Shown: positions 10,669 to 25,158 of the stretch, in pieces
How the letters are laid out: each line of letters begins with the position of its first letter
Numbering within the stretch: the first letter of the stretch is position 1
Source: Terana coerulea
Lineage: Eukaryota > Basidiomycota > Agaricomycetes > Polyporales > Phanerochaetaceae
Direction of reading: 5' to 3'
Assembly (NCBI GenBank): GCA_024811115.1
Contig: JAKOGH010001043.1
Location: 496,001 to 560,000, forward strand
DNA length: 64,000 bases
Translations under genes and position numbers: made by a program
Notes under the pieces: generated by a model
Told to the model about the DNA's origin: nothing
The model's database searches: none
What the model saw: the letters and a program-made list of their open reading frames with translations, nothing else

Positions 10669-12850
10669 TCATCTATATACTATTGCCACTTTACCGAAGT
10701 CGCCCTCCTCCGTGCTGCCCCCTATGATACGCAGCCATTGCTCCAACACCGGCAAGCCGACTTCGAACCTGGTGCAGAGCTCGTCTGTGTGATGCTCGCC
10801 GTCTAATAAGCGAACCAAGTCTGGGGGGTACGGTGGCCCAGGAGCCTGTAGGGGCGCGGAAGGCACGGACGGCGATCGCGCGAGGCGTGGGCGGGAGATG
10901 GTCGCGACGGACAGCCCGCCGCTGGAGTTCTCGCTGTCCACCAAGTCTGCGCCGTTCGCGTCTGGCGACACCCTGACTCCGATCGGACGAGGCGAGGGCG
11001 GCGTGACTTGGCTCGCTGTACCCTGGCGGCGGAAGTACTCTGACTTCACCGTGACGATGCTGTCTGAGCGTTGACCTCGTGTGCGTCGCTTGGCGAACCC
11101 GTCGTTGTGCTGCGCTTCGCGCTGCCGCAGCTGCTCGAGCGACGACTCTGCGAGGCTGGTTCGGCGGAGGGCGGCGATGTCGCTTGCGGTGGTCGGCTTT
11201 GCGGTGACAAGCTCTGCACCAGCGGACGCCATGGTTGGCGCGGGCTCGTGGAACCGCGGGACGTTTCGCATGTGTTGTTCAGGCTTTGTTCGCGTTGGTG
11301 TCCAGTTGCTTTCTAAAGACGGCTCCGAGGGTGTCCCGCTCGGGCGTTGACTCCCTGCCTCCGAGGAGAATTGGCCATCGGTGTACTCTTCTGAGGAAAC
11401 CCTGTGTAACAGTACATCATCAGCCGGAGGAAATGAGTATGGTCATAAATTCAACTGTCCTTCACAACCCCGAAGCTCGTGAATCGCCGTACATCTATCC
11501 CGAGGGCTTGAACGTCGTACTCTTCTATCCAGTCGTAGACAGTTATGCCAGGCTTCAAGCGCGAGTATAGATGTAACAGTCTGGGCCAATCCGGTGTGTC
11601 TCTGTCTGGAGAAAAACTCATTCAGTCTGCAAAACCAGTCAATCTCACAATGAGCACACACTAGGCTTAGTCACATACGGCCCACATTCTTCTCGAACAT
11701 GGGGTTCATCGCCTAGCCATTGAATGCTTTTGCGAAGCGTGTACATGTTGGAATATTGGAAGATGTCGATCATCATGATGACTTGGTAGTATCTATCGAA
11801 CAAGACTGAGCTGAATATCCTGGCGAGTCCTTTGAGGCACTGACAGGAGGTGGGCCATGGCCTGGCGAGTCAGCTCAATGCCGCAGTCGGCTAAACGCGC
11901 GATGCGGGCGACGTGATTTGTACCATCAATATGCGGACAGACCTGTCGTGTGTCAGTCAGTCTCACTGTGTTGACTGTCGCAAAGGTACATGTCAAAACA
12001 CCTTGGCCATGGTGAGATCCCAATTTGGCTCGATCCGCCTGGTAATATTTATGAGTGCAAGCGGGACTTGCCAGTCTCTGACTCGGGGAGGATTTGGGTA
12101 GAATGGGAAAATCTTGAGGTCGATGGCATTAAATTTATCAATGTGGATTGACGTCTCTGAATAGGAGTTCAAGTCTTCGTAGAGTTGTTCCAGAATCGCG
12201 TGGATTGCAGGAGAGCTATCCGGTCCCGAGAGAAAGCAGGACTCTTCCTAGACATTATGTTAGTTTATAGAGCGTCACGCGAGTCCATCTGTACTGACCT
12301 CGCAAGATGTCAATACCCGACTGACTTTACGAACGATGGGTTCGTAACAGCTCAAATCCGCGTTCCGGTCAAACACGAAACACAGGTTGTATCGAAAGTA
12401 GTTTCTTCTGTATTTTCCCTTGAGCTCTACGGGGAATCCGATGATACGGTGACTCCGAGTCGCAAATTTGACAACACGGCCGCACAACGCACTCGGGGGT
12501 ATGATGTATTTGGAGACATCATCGAAGTTGAACAGAAAGCGCGAGGCGGATGGCCACCGTTTCTGTGGCGAGTTAAAATTACGACCGTCTAGTCTCGACA
12601 AGATGGGAGATGACACGGCAGAAGCCGCAGCCCGAGAATAAGGTCTATCCGGTTCAGACAGGATCGGTCCCGGGGTGGATGTCGTAGGGGACGTCGTGAA
12701 TAGGCTTCCAGCTGCTGACAAAGCAGACTGCTGCCCGGCTATGAGACCCTCGGGGACTTGATGAACGATCTTTGGCCCTTGGTGCTCATCGAACACAGCG
12801 TAGAATACAGACTCTATGCGGGGTAGGAACGAGGGGCTGTTCTCGGCCAT
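10669..12850 (-). CDS. NPR2: Nitrogen permease regulator NPR2 (NPRL2, SEACIT/GATOR1 subunit)
   Basis: Subunit of the GATOR1/SEACIT complex that restrains TORC1 at the vacuole when amino acids or nitrogen run low. Start at 12850; the N-terminal signature ESVFYAVFDEHQGPKIVHQV and later FRYNLCFVFDR are typical. Middle exons give CPHIDGTNHVARIA, PRLLHLYSRLKPGITVYDW and IDVRRFTSFGVVK. The C-terminus ends LDGEHHTDELCTRFEVGL...GDFGKVAIVYR. Exons: 12299-12850, 12002-12247, 11845-11942, then an exon from 11792, a further exon covering about 11470-11600, and 10669 to about 11400. After FGVVK the conserved GFLRRVHRWPILL lies in one frame and the disordered linker that follows in another, so a one-base break near 11330-11375 or an alternative splice is needed. 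Compared with the usual family, the linker before the C-terminal domain is long. Confidence 0.9.
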
Positions 12851-14480
12851 GCTTCAGCGACAGTATAAGTACTCCACGGGTCGGCGTGCACCTACCTGGA
12901 TACGTTATTCATGAGGCGAGGGCGGTTAGATGGTGAGCACCGAGATGGCCGGAGAGCAGGAATGGACCGACTTGCCTTGCGCCGACCTGCGGTCTGGTGG
13001 AAGCACTCGTGAGCTCGCAGCGGACATCAGCGAGGAGCCATGGTGATGCGCCATCACATTGATGCGCCCCGCCACAAAGCATCATCCCGTATGATTCCTT
13101 TCCAAGGCCAGCGTCATGACAGGTCATGACGCATCAACAGACTCCCATCACGTTGTACAACCAGCTGCAAAACAGGTACCAGTACCAGTGTGCCTGAGCT
13201 CAAGAATTACGAGGGTGAGCCTGGGTTATACGAGGTTCCGAGTCCAGAGCACTTGTCATACTTTGCGTCAGATTTACATGGGTGCGTCACTTGTTGGTCA
13301 ATGGTGATGTTTGCGGCTTGACAGCGGCGGCAGACACTGTAGCTAACGGCTATTTAACGGGGGCTGCTCCTGGTGAGAAATGGCGAATAAGACGGTGAGC
13401 ACCCGTCTACTTACGACTAGACCAGTCTCATTGAAATACTGCCAGTGCTAGTACGAAAGCGTCAACGTGGCCTGCGGATGGTCGACACCCAGTCGCGGCC
13501 TCTGGCTATTGAAGACGCGGAGGGCCCGCCCTTGAGCCTATTACACCAATCGATGATGCATACGTCGACGTATTCTGTCAGACATATCCACACTTCTGAC
13601 CGCCTCTCAATCTGTCCATTTTCTGTGGAGCAGTGCGTAGCGATGTGGTCATCGAACTGAATATTTCTACTGACATATATATGTGCAATTTATCCCGCCT
13701 GCACGGTATACCACTGCACATCTTAGCGGTAGCACAGCCCGCAGCCTTTTCTATATGGGTTCATCAAGCACCGCGGAGGAAGACAACGCCGTCCCTGACA
13801 GTGACACGACTCATTGTACTGCTACACCCTGTTCCACTGGTGAGTGCATGTGCCTGTAGTCTCTAGGCTTCGACGGCGACACTTGGTCGCGTCAGCGTTT
13901 CTGCTACCCCCACAACTGTCGTTTGATATGCGTCGTTGCTGTTGACGGCGTTGACGGTAAATCAGCACACAGAGCCGATGTCGAATGCAAGTGTGCGTGT
14001 TTGGAAAGCGTTGGGGCGGCAGCTTTAGCGGGCATCCAAAATATAACATAGCAAGAGGCAAGAGGAGAAAAGCTGTAGTGCAAAGTACGGAGAGGTTGCG
14101 CGTAACTGTGGCCTGTGGGGGGATGCATGGTTTCTTGCACGTCGGTTTGGAATCGCCGCTCCCGTTGCGGTCATTGCTCCTCGCACGCCTCTAGCTTGAC
14201 CCGCGATCACGTTATTCCTGCTCTGCTTTGGTGCTGTCTGACTTGTCGGAGGGACTCCTAGGTGTCGTTCGTCATCGACTCCGTACTCTCTGACATAGGC
14301 CTCTCTCTTCTTGCCTGAGTCAGTCCGGGTGTTCCTTATTTGATAGTTTAATCATGACATATACGATTCGTTGCTGAACTGCTCTTCGCGTTAGGACCGC
14401 ATGCAAAACGACGACCCGCACCTGCTTACTACAAGCAATTCGCCCGACTCGCGCAACTTCCGTTCTTCCACTCTACCAAC
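12851..14480. other. Long intergenic region, NPR2 / F-box gene
   Basis: About 1.6 kb between divergent genes. Only short frames with no family resemblance are present, including a 36-codon frame from about 13756 that ends Cys-rich. I cannot support a gene here. It may contain promoters, long 5' leaders or an unrecognised non-coding transcript. Confidence 0.45.
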
Positions 14481-15699
14481 ATGGACAACAAATATTCCAG
14501 CAACATGTCCGACAACCTCCTACCGATAGAGCTGATCGGCATGATCGTTCAATTTGCCAGTAGCGGTCGTGACATTTTCACGCTGCAGTCCTCCGCCCTC
14601 GTCAACAGCTTCTGGAGAGCCGCGAGCCGGCCGTGCATCTTCCGCGAAGTCACACTTTCCTCTGAGGACCGCCTAGCCAGCCTGGAGAGCCTCGTTGAAA
14701 CCGACATCACCGTCGCCCCCCTCATCCATTCCATCAATCTCCGACCGCGGTTTGCTCCGGAGGAGTACAAGCTTACCCCTTGGCTGGTGCGAGTCCCACA
14801 GGCTCTACCTGGAAAACTGCCCATGCTGCGCGCTGTCCACTTCACCGACATCTACGATCACATCGAGGTCATTGACCCTCGCTTTATCGAGGCGTTCGCG
14901 GCCTTCAGCACCGTGTCGCAGCTCACATTCAGCAATTGCGCCCTCGCGCTCGAGTGCATATTCGCACTGGCGGCCGCGCTGCCCCACCTGAACGACCTCA
15001 GGTTTGGCTACCTACGAGCACTTGTCTTCACGCGGCGTCAACCGTTTCCGCAAGCCCGCCGTCTACGCCTCACGAAACTTAGCATCGACCTAGGGAATCT
15101 GCTCGCGGACATCATGCAGCACATCATCACATGGGTGAGGGGCAGCCCTACCCGAAACACACTGCGCTCGCTCAAGCTCGTCTGCCACGTGGAGAACATC
15201 GAGGTCGCTGGTCAGTTTCTGATGGATATGGGGCCTCAGCTGGAAGAGGTCGACCTGCGGCTGGATATATCTCTCCCGGTAGAGACCGAGACCCAAAGTG
15301 AGTTTGCAGCAGCCTTGCACATACCGTCGCTCACCCTCGTCATTAGCCATTCTGTCCAACATCACGATCTCGACTTGCACGGCAGCCCGCGCGCTGACGG
15401 TGTGCCACCACGACCCGATGTCGCCGGTCATGCTCGCGCTTCTCCGGGGGATCGCGTCGCCGCATGTCCGCACGCTGAGGCTGGGCGTGCTGTCGGCCGC
15501 GACCGCGACCGCGCTCCCGGACTTTACCCCGCTGCGCGAATGCTTGGGCAACGACCTCATCGCGCGCCTCAAGAATCTGTGCGTCATCTGCAACGGTCGC
15601 GTGCCGCACGTGACCGTCGTGCGCAAGTTACGGAAAGATCTCCGCAATTCAGCTCTGAGCGAGCATGCCGCGTCCAGAACATGTAACCGGGGGGTCTAA
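14481..15699 (+). CDS. F-box/LRR-like protein (Agaricomycete type)
   Basis: About 388 residues. The N-terminal 50 residues (LLPIELIGMIVQFASSGRDI...) look like a degenerate F-box, and the rest has leucine-rich, repeat-like spacing (ALPHLNDLRFGYL, LEEVDLRLDISLPVE, SPHVRTLRLGVLS). Such proteins are very numerous in Agaricomycetes and are thought to recruit substrates to SCF ubiquitin ligases; the substrate here is unknown. Exon 1 runs 14481-15297 and exon 2 15347-15699. The 49-nt GT-AG intron between them keeps the frame and joins to a segment typical of the family (ARALTVCHHDPMSP). The start was chosen as the first ATG; a second Met lies eight codons on. Confidence 0.72.
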
Positions 15700-16680
15700 C
15701 AGGATAATTGGGCCTATGGTGTATCCATACGTTTACCGAAGTATCACAACCTCTGGATCTTTGACCTTTCCAGGCGCGTGTATGCGCACTCTACTCTAAC
15801 TTAACCCTCCCTTCTTCTCGCCTTCTCTTATGTTTTCTCGTTCTGAAGAAATCCCGCGGTCTCACCCTCTCCCCGACGAGCGTCTTCTCTTCGCCGTCTC
15901 CGTTTCCGCTACCTAGCCACGCAACGCAGCACTATTGTATCCATATGACAGTCAGCATGGAAAGCAGGGTAGACACATCATACAACCAGGAGATCTCATA
16001 TAGCACTTGCAGCTGAAACGTCAAGCTTGGAAAAACTCGGCACAGTTGTGAGTTGTGTTTGTGATGTGGCTGAGTCTGAGCTACAGTAGCTCAGTGGCAG
16101 GCTGGTGGCTGTGGCCTCACGCAGGACACGGGGTCGGATGTACATGTAGACTCGTGTGCAAGTCTTCTTTTGCGAAGCTGTTCGCTGGTGGTGGGGCTCG
16201 AATGCCTGGGCTTGCCGGTCGGTCTCGAGTGAAGGAAGTGCTGAGTATGCAGTCGCACGCGCTTGTGTTTGAATAACCTGGCTGTCAATGTATTACCCCA
16301 GATATCCTAGCTGATATTCTACTCTACACAATCCAAAGCACAACTCGAAAGCAAAGCAAGCCGCGTATCTATTCGTGCCGAGGATATCCATCCGTCAGTG
16401 AGGTGTCGTGTCGCAGGGGTTAGTAGGTACATACAAGGTGATGGAGGTATCGCTACGGGATGAGCAAGCAAAAAGAGTAAACAAGAGAATAGAGGGCACT
16501 GCCGAATGGGGAAAAGCATAGAGGGGGGAATGGTACAGCTCGTCCTGAAACGAACGAAAGCACGAATGAGTGGGAAGGATAAAGAGCGTTCGTAAGCGAG
16601 AGAAGACAGTCATGTCAAGGGTTCGTGAAGCACTCGTTACACATATACAGGCGCCGACTCCAGGGTCAGAGACGATGCAA
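15700..16680. other. Convergent intergenic region
   Basis: About 980 bases between convergent genes, expected to hold both 3' ends. A pyrimidine-rich stretch lies around 15800-15910. No gene recognised; frames overlapping 16395-16680 look like read-through from the 3' side of the next gene. Confidence 0.4.
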
Positions 16681-18122
16681 TTACCAGCCCCACCACTTGT
16701 TCGGGCTCCTGCGGGGACGAGCAGGCCTGAGACGCGGCTCTTCCTCCTCCTCGTATTCCTCGACGATGGAGGACGGAGCTTCATGGTAGACTTCCTCCGC
16801 AACCACACGTTCAACAGTAGTCGTGCGAGGAATGGAAGGGGTAGTGGCCTTCTTGAAGGACTCAGGAGCAGGAGAAGCAACAATGCGAGTGTTGGCGGGG
16901 GCCGGGACGGTGACGGTTTTAGTGGGAAGTGTCTCGGTGTGGTGCTGAATGTGAGTGACTGTCTGGATCTCGGTCGCGATTTCGATGGTGGTTTCAGTGA
17001 CGACGAGAGGAGGTGGAAGAGCTTGATATTGCTGAGCATATTGAGGAGCCTGGAAATGAAACAAATCATCAGCAAATGCTCGTTCATAAGCATGGAAGAC
17101 ACAAATGACCACGCTGCTGTCACGCGCCCACCACGATCACGTGCGCTCATCGAACAAGAAACGCGCTTAGCAGCAGCGAGATCATTTGGTCTGGGAAGGA
17201 CGAGGGGGACAGAGATCAGAGAAACCGTATCCCCCAAGCCCAGCGACGAAGGGAGGGGTAGGGGCAGGAGAATACTGAACTGTACACAAGAAAAGAAAAA
17301 TGTCGGTATATCGTCTCTCCCTTCGTCTCAGAGCTCAGAGCGGCGTTGAGGAGGCGGAGGTACCTTGGCTTTCCGCCTAGGAATCACTGGCGGTGCAGGT
17401 TCAAAGATGACTTCTTCCTCGATATCGGGAACCTCCTCATTGTTGAGGGCGCTACCATGACACGCTTCAGTATGGGTACAGCCACAGAAAGGGAGCACAA
17501 CTTACACAAGCTGTTCCATGATCCAGTTCTCGCGTCTTGACGCGTCATGTTCCCGGCGGTTAACGCCTTCTTCGCGGCGGCTGATCTCCCGCTCGCGCTC
17601 AGCGATTTTAAGCTCACGGTCCAGGATGTCCTCAGCGCGAATACGCGCTTGGTCCCACCATCCAGGAGGCGTCAAGGACTCTTCCCTAACGACCTCCTTT
17701 ACAACGGTCTGGGCCGGGGTGCCTCAGTAATGACCATTGTGGGGCACGGCGCACAAGTTGGTTGGGCCTGAAGGACGCCACCGGGGGCACCAGCGAGGAT
17801 TTCAGCTTCCCGTCGAGCAACCTCGGCTTCGCGCGTCGCGACATTGCTCTCGCGAGAAACAAGCGCTTGGGAACGCTTTGGTGTCAGGATGCCCCAGACG
17901 CCTTTTTCCGTCTCCGCCCTCGCCGGGTGTGCCTGCTACTGCTTGTGCAGACGGCAACGTGAGCATGACGGCAAGTACGGCGAGGACTAGAGACAGAACG
18001 AGGAGAAGCGTGGTGGAGGAGACGGTCCGGTGGTGGTGGTGGCTGTTGCGAGAGGATCGTTCGCTGCGCTCGCGCTCGCGTTCACGGTCGCGATCTCTGT
18101 GCGAAGAAGAAGGTTGAGCCAT
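16681..18122 (-). CDS. Single-pass membrane protein with coiled coil, function unknown (frame-broken)
   Basis: Not recognised as a known family. The start at 18122 gives a basic, Arg/Glu-repetitive cytosolic head (RDRDRERERERSERSS), a His4 run and one strong transmembrane helix (TLLLVLSLVLAVLAVMLTL). After it come charged heptad-like stretches (ATREAEVARREAE, AEREREISRREE), a Pro-rich linker and a Thr/Val-rich part ending PRRSPNKWWGW at 16681. Exons appear to be 17506-18122, 17364-17451, a poorly defined middle exon near 17230-17290, and 16681 to about 17050. The first exon changes frame twice, near 17905 and near 17716, both beside G/C or A runs, so the direct reading is interrupted. The overall plan suggests a membrane-anchored scaffold, which is inference only. 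Confidence 0.6.
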
Positions 18123-18759
18123 CCTGACGCTGACTGAGTTCGAGGGCGACAGGGAGGGTTGGGTGCGGGAGCGGTATGGGGACGTTATGGTGGTAGATGG
18201 ATGGTGTGTAGTGGGCTAGAGAGTATGGGTGTCGCAAAATATGAGCGTAACGTCAGGAATCGTGGTCGTTATTTGTACGTGAGGGAGAAAAGCGTCGAGG
18301 ACAATGGGAAGCGTCGACGTCCGGGATGAGTTGGAAAGTCAACTCGAACCAACCTTCAAGTTCAACTTTGCGCTTGTTTGTACACTTCAACCCCAACCCT
18401 AACAGGTGCATCAATTCATCGCGGGATTCCCATTGTCGGAGCTTAAATTTCACACGGGATGCACCCACGTGTTCTGAAACGAGGGTCCAGAATAAAAATT
18501 ATACACATAATGCTGCCTTACTGAGAATACAGCCTTGTATTTTCTGTGAGGTATGTAAAGCATCTCTCTTCTCTGGTGCTCTGAGAGAGTCAGCCAGGAC
18601 AGAGACGAGTGACGGAGCGAGTGTGACCGACGACGCAATGCAGCCACGCGACAGCCTGTCACGGCGCGAAACACGCGCCTCGGCGCCAATGTCGTGGCTT
18701 GTGGACTCTTGTGGACTGCCTCGCCGGCACCTCTCGCAGAGGCTCCATATTTTACTGTC
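18123..18759. promoter_or_regulatory. Divergent promoter region
   Basis: 637 bases between opposed start codons at 18122 (minus) and 18760 (plus). It should carry both promoters; I see no distinctive element. Confidence 0.4.
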
Positions 18760-20169
18760 ATGTCCCTCCGACGGCTCGCCCAGACCAACAACGCTTCTTC
18801 CACAGCGACGTCGCCCAGGTCGAATGACTTGTCGGCCTCAACACCACGGACGCCCATCAAGGGCCTCCCTGGCCCCTCCACACCACGCACCAGGCTCGTC
18901 TACCCTTTCTCCCCAGTGACCAGCCCGTCCTTGTCTGCATCGACACCATTTGATTGGGAAGCTGCACGGTCAAGAAAGCCTCCACCATATGGAACGCCAC
19001 TGGCTGCTAAACGCGCCCGTGCCTTGAGGAACACGTCCGATACTGCGGGCACGTCTGGGGAGAAGAAGCGAGTTGTAAGAAAGAAGGGTATCGTGGAAAG
19101 GTACGGGCCCCGTAGACATTATATGATATATGATGTACTCATGATTCCTGCCATCTCAGAATCACGTCTATTCCTTCAGCGATAGCTTTCGAAATCGCGG
19201 TGTTCCCAAACAACATACCTCTACCAACGCCACAGAAATCAGCATGGATTATTGGCGGTGCCATGCACCTCCTGCACTTCATAGTACGCGTATGTCAAAT
19301 AAGGAGGATACCAGATGAGGATCTTGGCTGGGAAGATATGTTCAGAGAAGACGAGGGACATAGCTGGTTTGACTGGGTAAGCGGCATACACCACGTACGA
19401 CGCCGCCCACTCATTTGCCTTTTTATTTATTTAGACAACACCCGTCTCAATCTTGCTCCTCCTTGCTTCCGCCGTGAACACTTTCTACCTCTTCACACGC
19501 ACCAAAATGTACCAACTTAACATGGCGACTGACCCCGTCGCCTCTCCGCATGCCAAGTTTGTCCGGCGCGAGTCAACGCCGCCTCCGTCCACTCAGCAAA
19601 CAAAGAAAGCGCGTGGGGCGCTCATACTGTCTGTGTTCAAGCACCTCTGGCGTGGCTTCTCTGTGTCGGCGCGCTTCCTGCTGAACATGAGCCCGCCGAA
19701 GGACCGGCAGATGGCGAGCATGCAGTACGAGAGGGTGCAGCAGCTCGAGGTGTGGACGCCTGGCGAGCTTGAGATGGCGTTGTTCGCGGCGTACTCCCCG
19801 GTGCATGCGGGACTTTGGATGGCGTTCAACAACTCAAATTGGATAATAATCAGCGTGCTTATGTTAATTGCTGGAGTGCAGGTAAGCGACATTGAAGTAT
19901 TTCTGGTGGCGAATGCACTGAAGATGTCAACTATAGATTCGCGCTTTGACGAAGTCATTCAACGAACTCCTGAAAGACCGTGGCATCATTTCTGCAGAAG
20001 TCTTGCATGAATACGATGAAAAGGTGCGTTTCTTGCCCGGCTTGAGCCGTACCGCTCCTTATATTATCATTTATTTCAGTTCGTTTACCCTCGCATCAAC
20101 CCTATTCGCAAAGACGCGGCGGTCATGACCCACCAAGCAGAGATGGTGCAGAGTTCATGGGAAGAGTAG
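18760..20169 (+). CDS. Nuclear rim protein Nur1/Mug154-like (DUF2418)
   Basis: Inner-nuclear-membrane protein of the Nur1/Mug154 family, which in yeasts tethers rDNA or silent chromatin to the nuclear envelope. The Ser/Thr/Pro-rich N-terminus (about 110 residues) precedes the conserved part: IPSAIAFEIAVFPNN, FDWTTPVSILLLASAVNTFYLFTRTK (membrane segment), a second membrane segment near NNSNWIIISVLMLIAGVQ, and the C-terminal family mark YPRINPIRKDAAVMTHQAEMV. Exons: 18760-19100, 19160-19376, 19435-19881, 19937-20023 and 20080-20169. Phases are consistent and no frame break is seen. The family call rests on my memory of the C-terminal motif and the topology. Confidence 0.82.
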
Positions 20170-20437
20170 ACGCTACTCTCCACGTGTGCGCTGGTACCAG
20201 CATAATCTTACCAAACCCTACCCAGTATGCCTAAGTCGCATCCGCTAATGTTCTACAGCACAACCCTTCCCTTCAAATTTGCGCATGGCCATGGTCTGTA
20301 TACTACATTTGCTTCCGTCAATACATTATGAGCGTAGTAGGTGTGCGCGCTGTCGCTTGCTTGCTTGTTGTCGCGATACAATTGATATACACTGCGGCGT
20401 CGGTGTTTGGGTCTGGATTAAATATGCGCATGCTTGA

Positions 20438-21825
20438 TCACGACTGAGCGTGCCCGTTCTCCTTGGTGTCTTCGTCGTAAAACTTGATGAGGTCATTCAC
20501 GTCGTCGCGGCTGCCGAGGAAGACAGAGCATCGTTCGTGTATGCTCGTTGGCACGATGTCGAGGATGCGCTTGGTACCTGTCGTTGCGACACCTCCGGCC
20601 TGCATAGTATTAGCGGCATGCACTCGCACAAAATAAAGGAGGTGCACAAACCTGCTCGGTCAGGTACGCCATGGGGAACGCTTCATACAGAAGCCGCAGC
20701 TTGCCGCTCTTGCTCTTCTTGTCGTCCGGGTATCCAAAGATGCCGCCGTAGAGCAGCGTCCGGTGCACGTCGGCGACCATGGAGCCGATGTAACGCGCGC
20801 TATACGGTGACTTGCCGTTCTGCGGGTACTTAATGCTGTTGAGGTAGTTAACGACGGGCTTGTGGAAGTACATCGAGTTGCCTTCGTTGAAGGAGTAAAT
20901 CTTTCCGCGTGTCGGAATCGTGATCTATACATGCCATCACAAAGTCAAGACGATGAAAATGTTATGCAGAGGATGCACGTACGTCCGGGTGAGTGAGGAT
21001 GAACTCGCCGAGCGCGGCATCCAGCGTGTATCCATTCACACCATTACCCGTGGAGAGCACTAAGTTGGCTGAAGAGCCGTACCTGATCGAAAATGCTTAG
21101 AGCGGGGGAAATGCTTAACCCTATCATACGGACTTACATCGTGTAACCCGCAGCAACCATTTCACTGCCCGGCCGCAAGACATCCGAAATCGTGCCCTTA
21201 CTCCCTGGCGCCTGTTCTCATGCCGGTCAGCCTTGTCCCACGGCAACCGGAGCACACCTGCAACGAACTGGAGGGAAGGATACACACAATTTGGTAGATG
21301 CCGAAGATGGTGCCGATGTTCACACCGGCGTCGATGTTGCTGCTGCCGTCCAAGGGATCGAAGACGACGCAGTACTTGCCCTTGTACCGGTCCTCGATGA
21401 CGACGGCCTGTTCGAGCTCCTCAGAGACGAGCACTGCGGTCTTGCCTGACGCGCGCAGCGAGTTGATCATAATGTCGTTCGAGAGGACGTCGAGCTTCTT
21501 CTGCTCTTCTCCCTGGACGTTGGTGTCCCCAGCAAGACCAACGCTGCAGCGCGGGGCATGGTTACAAGAAGCGAGGTGACGGAGGCTGTGAAACTTACAG
21601 GTTGATCAACCTCGCTTTCCGCACATTGGTGGCAATGAATTTGGAGGTCGTTTGGATGGCCGTCAGGAGTAGGGTCAAGTCTCCCGTTGCATGGGCACCA
21701 ATCTGGAACTGTTGTGCGAGGACATGTCTTCAACAGTCTGTCAGCTCAGCGCCGTCACAGCACCATATGTGTACGCACCGAGTGAGTGTGATAATATCGG
21801 TACTTGGGAGCTCCTCGCTAGCCAT
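20438..21825 (-). CDS. FBP1: Fructose-1,6-bisphosphatase
   Basis: Gluconeogenic enzyme hydrolysing fructose-1,6-bisphosphate to fructose-6-phosphate and phosphate in the cytosol. The metal-binding active-site block [20 protein letters not shown] is present, with upstream DIMINSL and SEELEQAVV and downstream [22 protein letters not shown] and [21 protein letters not shown]. Start [13 protein letters not shown] at 21825. Exons: 21779-21825, 21599-21727, 21288-21543, 21138-21211, 20993-21082, 20652-20924 and 20438-20599, all GT-AG and in frame. Length is close to the usual ~340 residues and the gene looks complete. No glucose-repression element was identified upstream. Confidence 0.96.
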
Positions 21826-22279
21826 GGTGTGAGTCTAGGGAGCTTGAAGGTCTGTGCGGTACCGTTGGCTTGGGGAGGGGTATGGGATCCAGGAGAATGA
21901 TATCTGTGGTGATAGGTTATATAGTGCCGAATGTGCGAGCTCCGGAGACTCACGGGTTGTGTGGAAGGGACGTAAGCTCCTCCGCTTGCCCGTCCTCATT
22001 CACCCCTTCCGCTCGCCGTTTCATTACTCTACAGTGTCGGGGGAGATTTCCGAGCAGGATCGTCTATCACATGCCCGGCCCGGGCGTGCGCAATCATGGT
22101 TCCGTCCTTTATAGGCAGGTCGTTCGCACAGACATAACGAATGGGCACCGACAGGCACACCGCACCGTTACTTAATATTAATCTCCTCTGGACCTTTGAC
22201 CGTCAGATACTCTGTGAAATTACTACGATTATGCTACATGTACAATAAATACGTGCATGATAATAATACAATGTGATGC
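21826..22279. other. Spacer upstream of FBP1
   Basis: About 450 bases between the FBP1 start and the end of the zinc-finger gene, both on the minus strand. It is AT-rich at 22160-22270. It should include the FBP1 promoter; no gene seen. Confidence 0.4.

Positions 22280-25158
<2,879 letters not shown>

Noticed and set aside
12908..13127. Possible 5' exon or small gene ahead of NPR2
   Set aside because: Frames are short, Gly/His/Ser-biased and without splice-consistent links to NPR2, whose N-terminus is complete at 12850.
13756..13866. Small Cys-rich frame starting MGSSSTAEEDN and ending CSTGECMCL
   Set aside because: Only 36 codons with no signal peptide and no known family. A following Cys-rich frame could be joined only by an intron of about 27 nt, too short to be credible. 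No CaaX end that would suggest a pheromone precursor.
16570..17349. 259-codon plus-strand frame opposite the single-pass membrane protein
   Set aside because: The minus strand gives a coherent membrane protein with spliced exons, whereas the plus frame has no recognisable domain.
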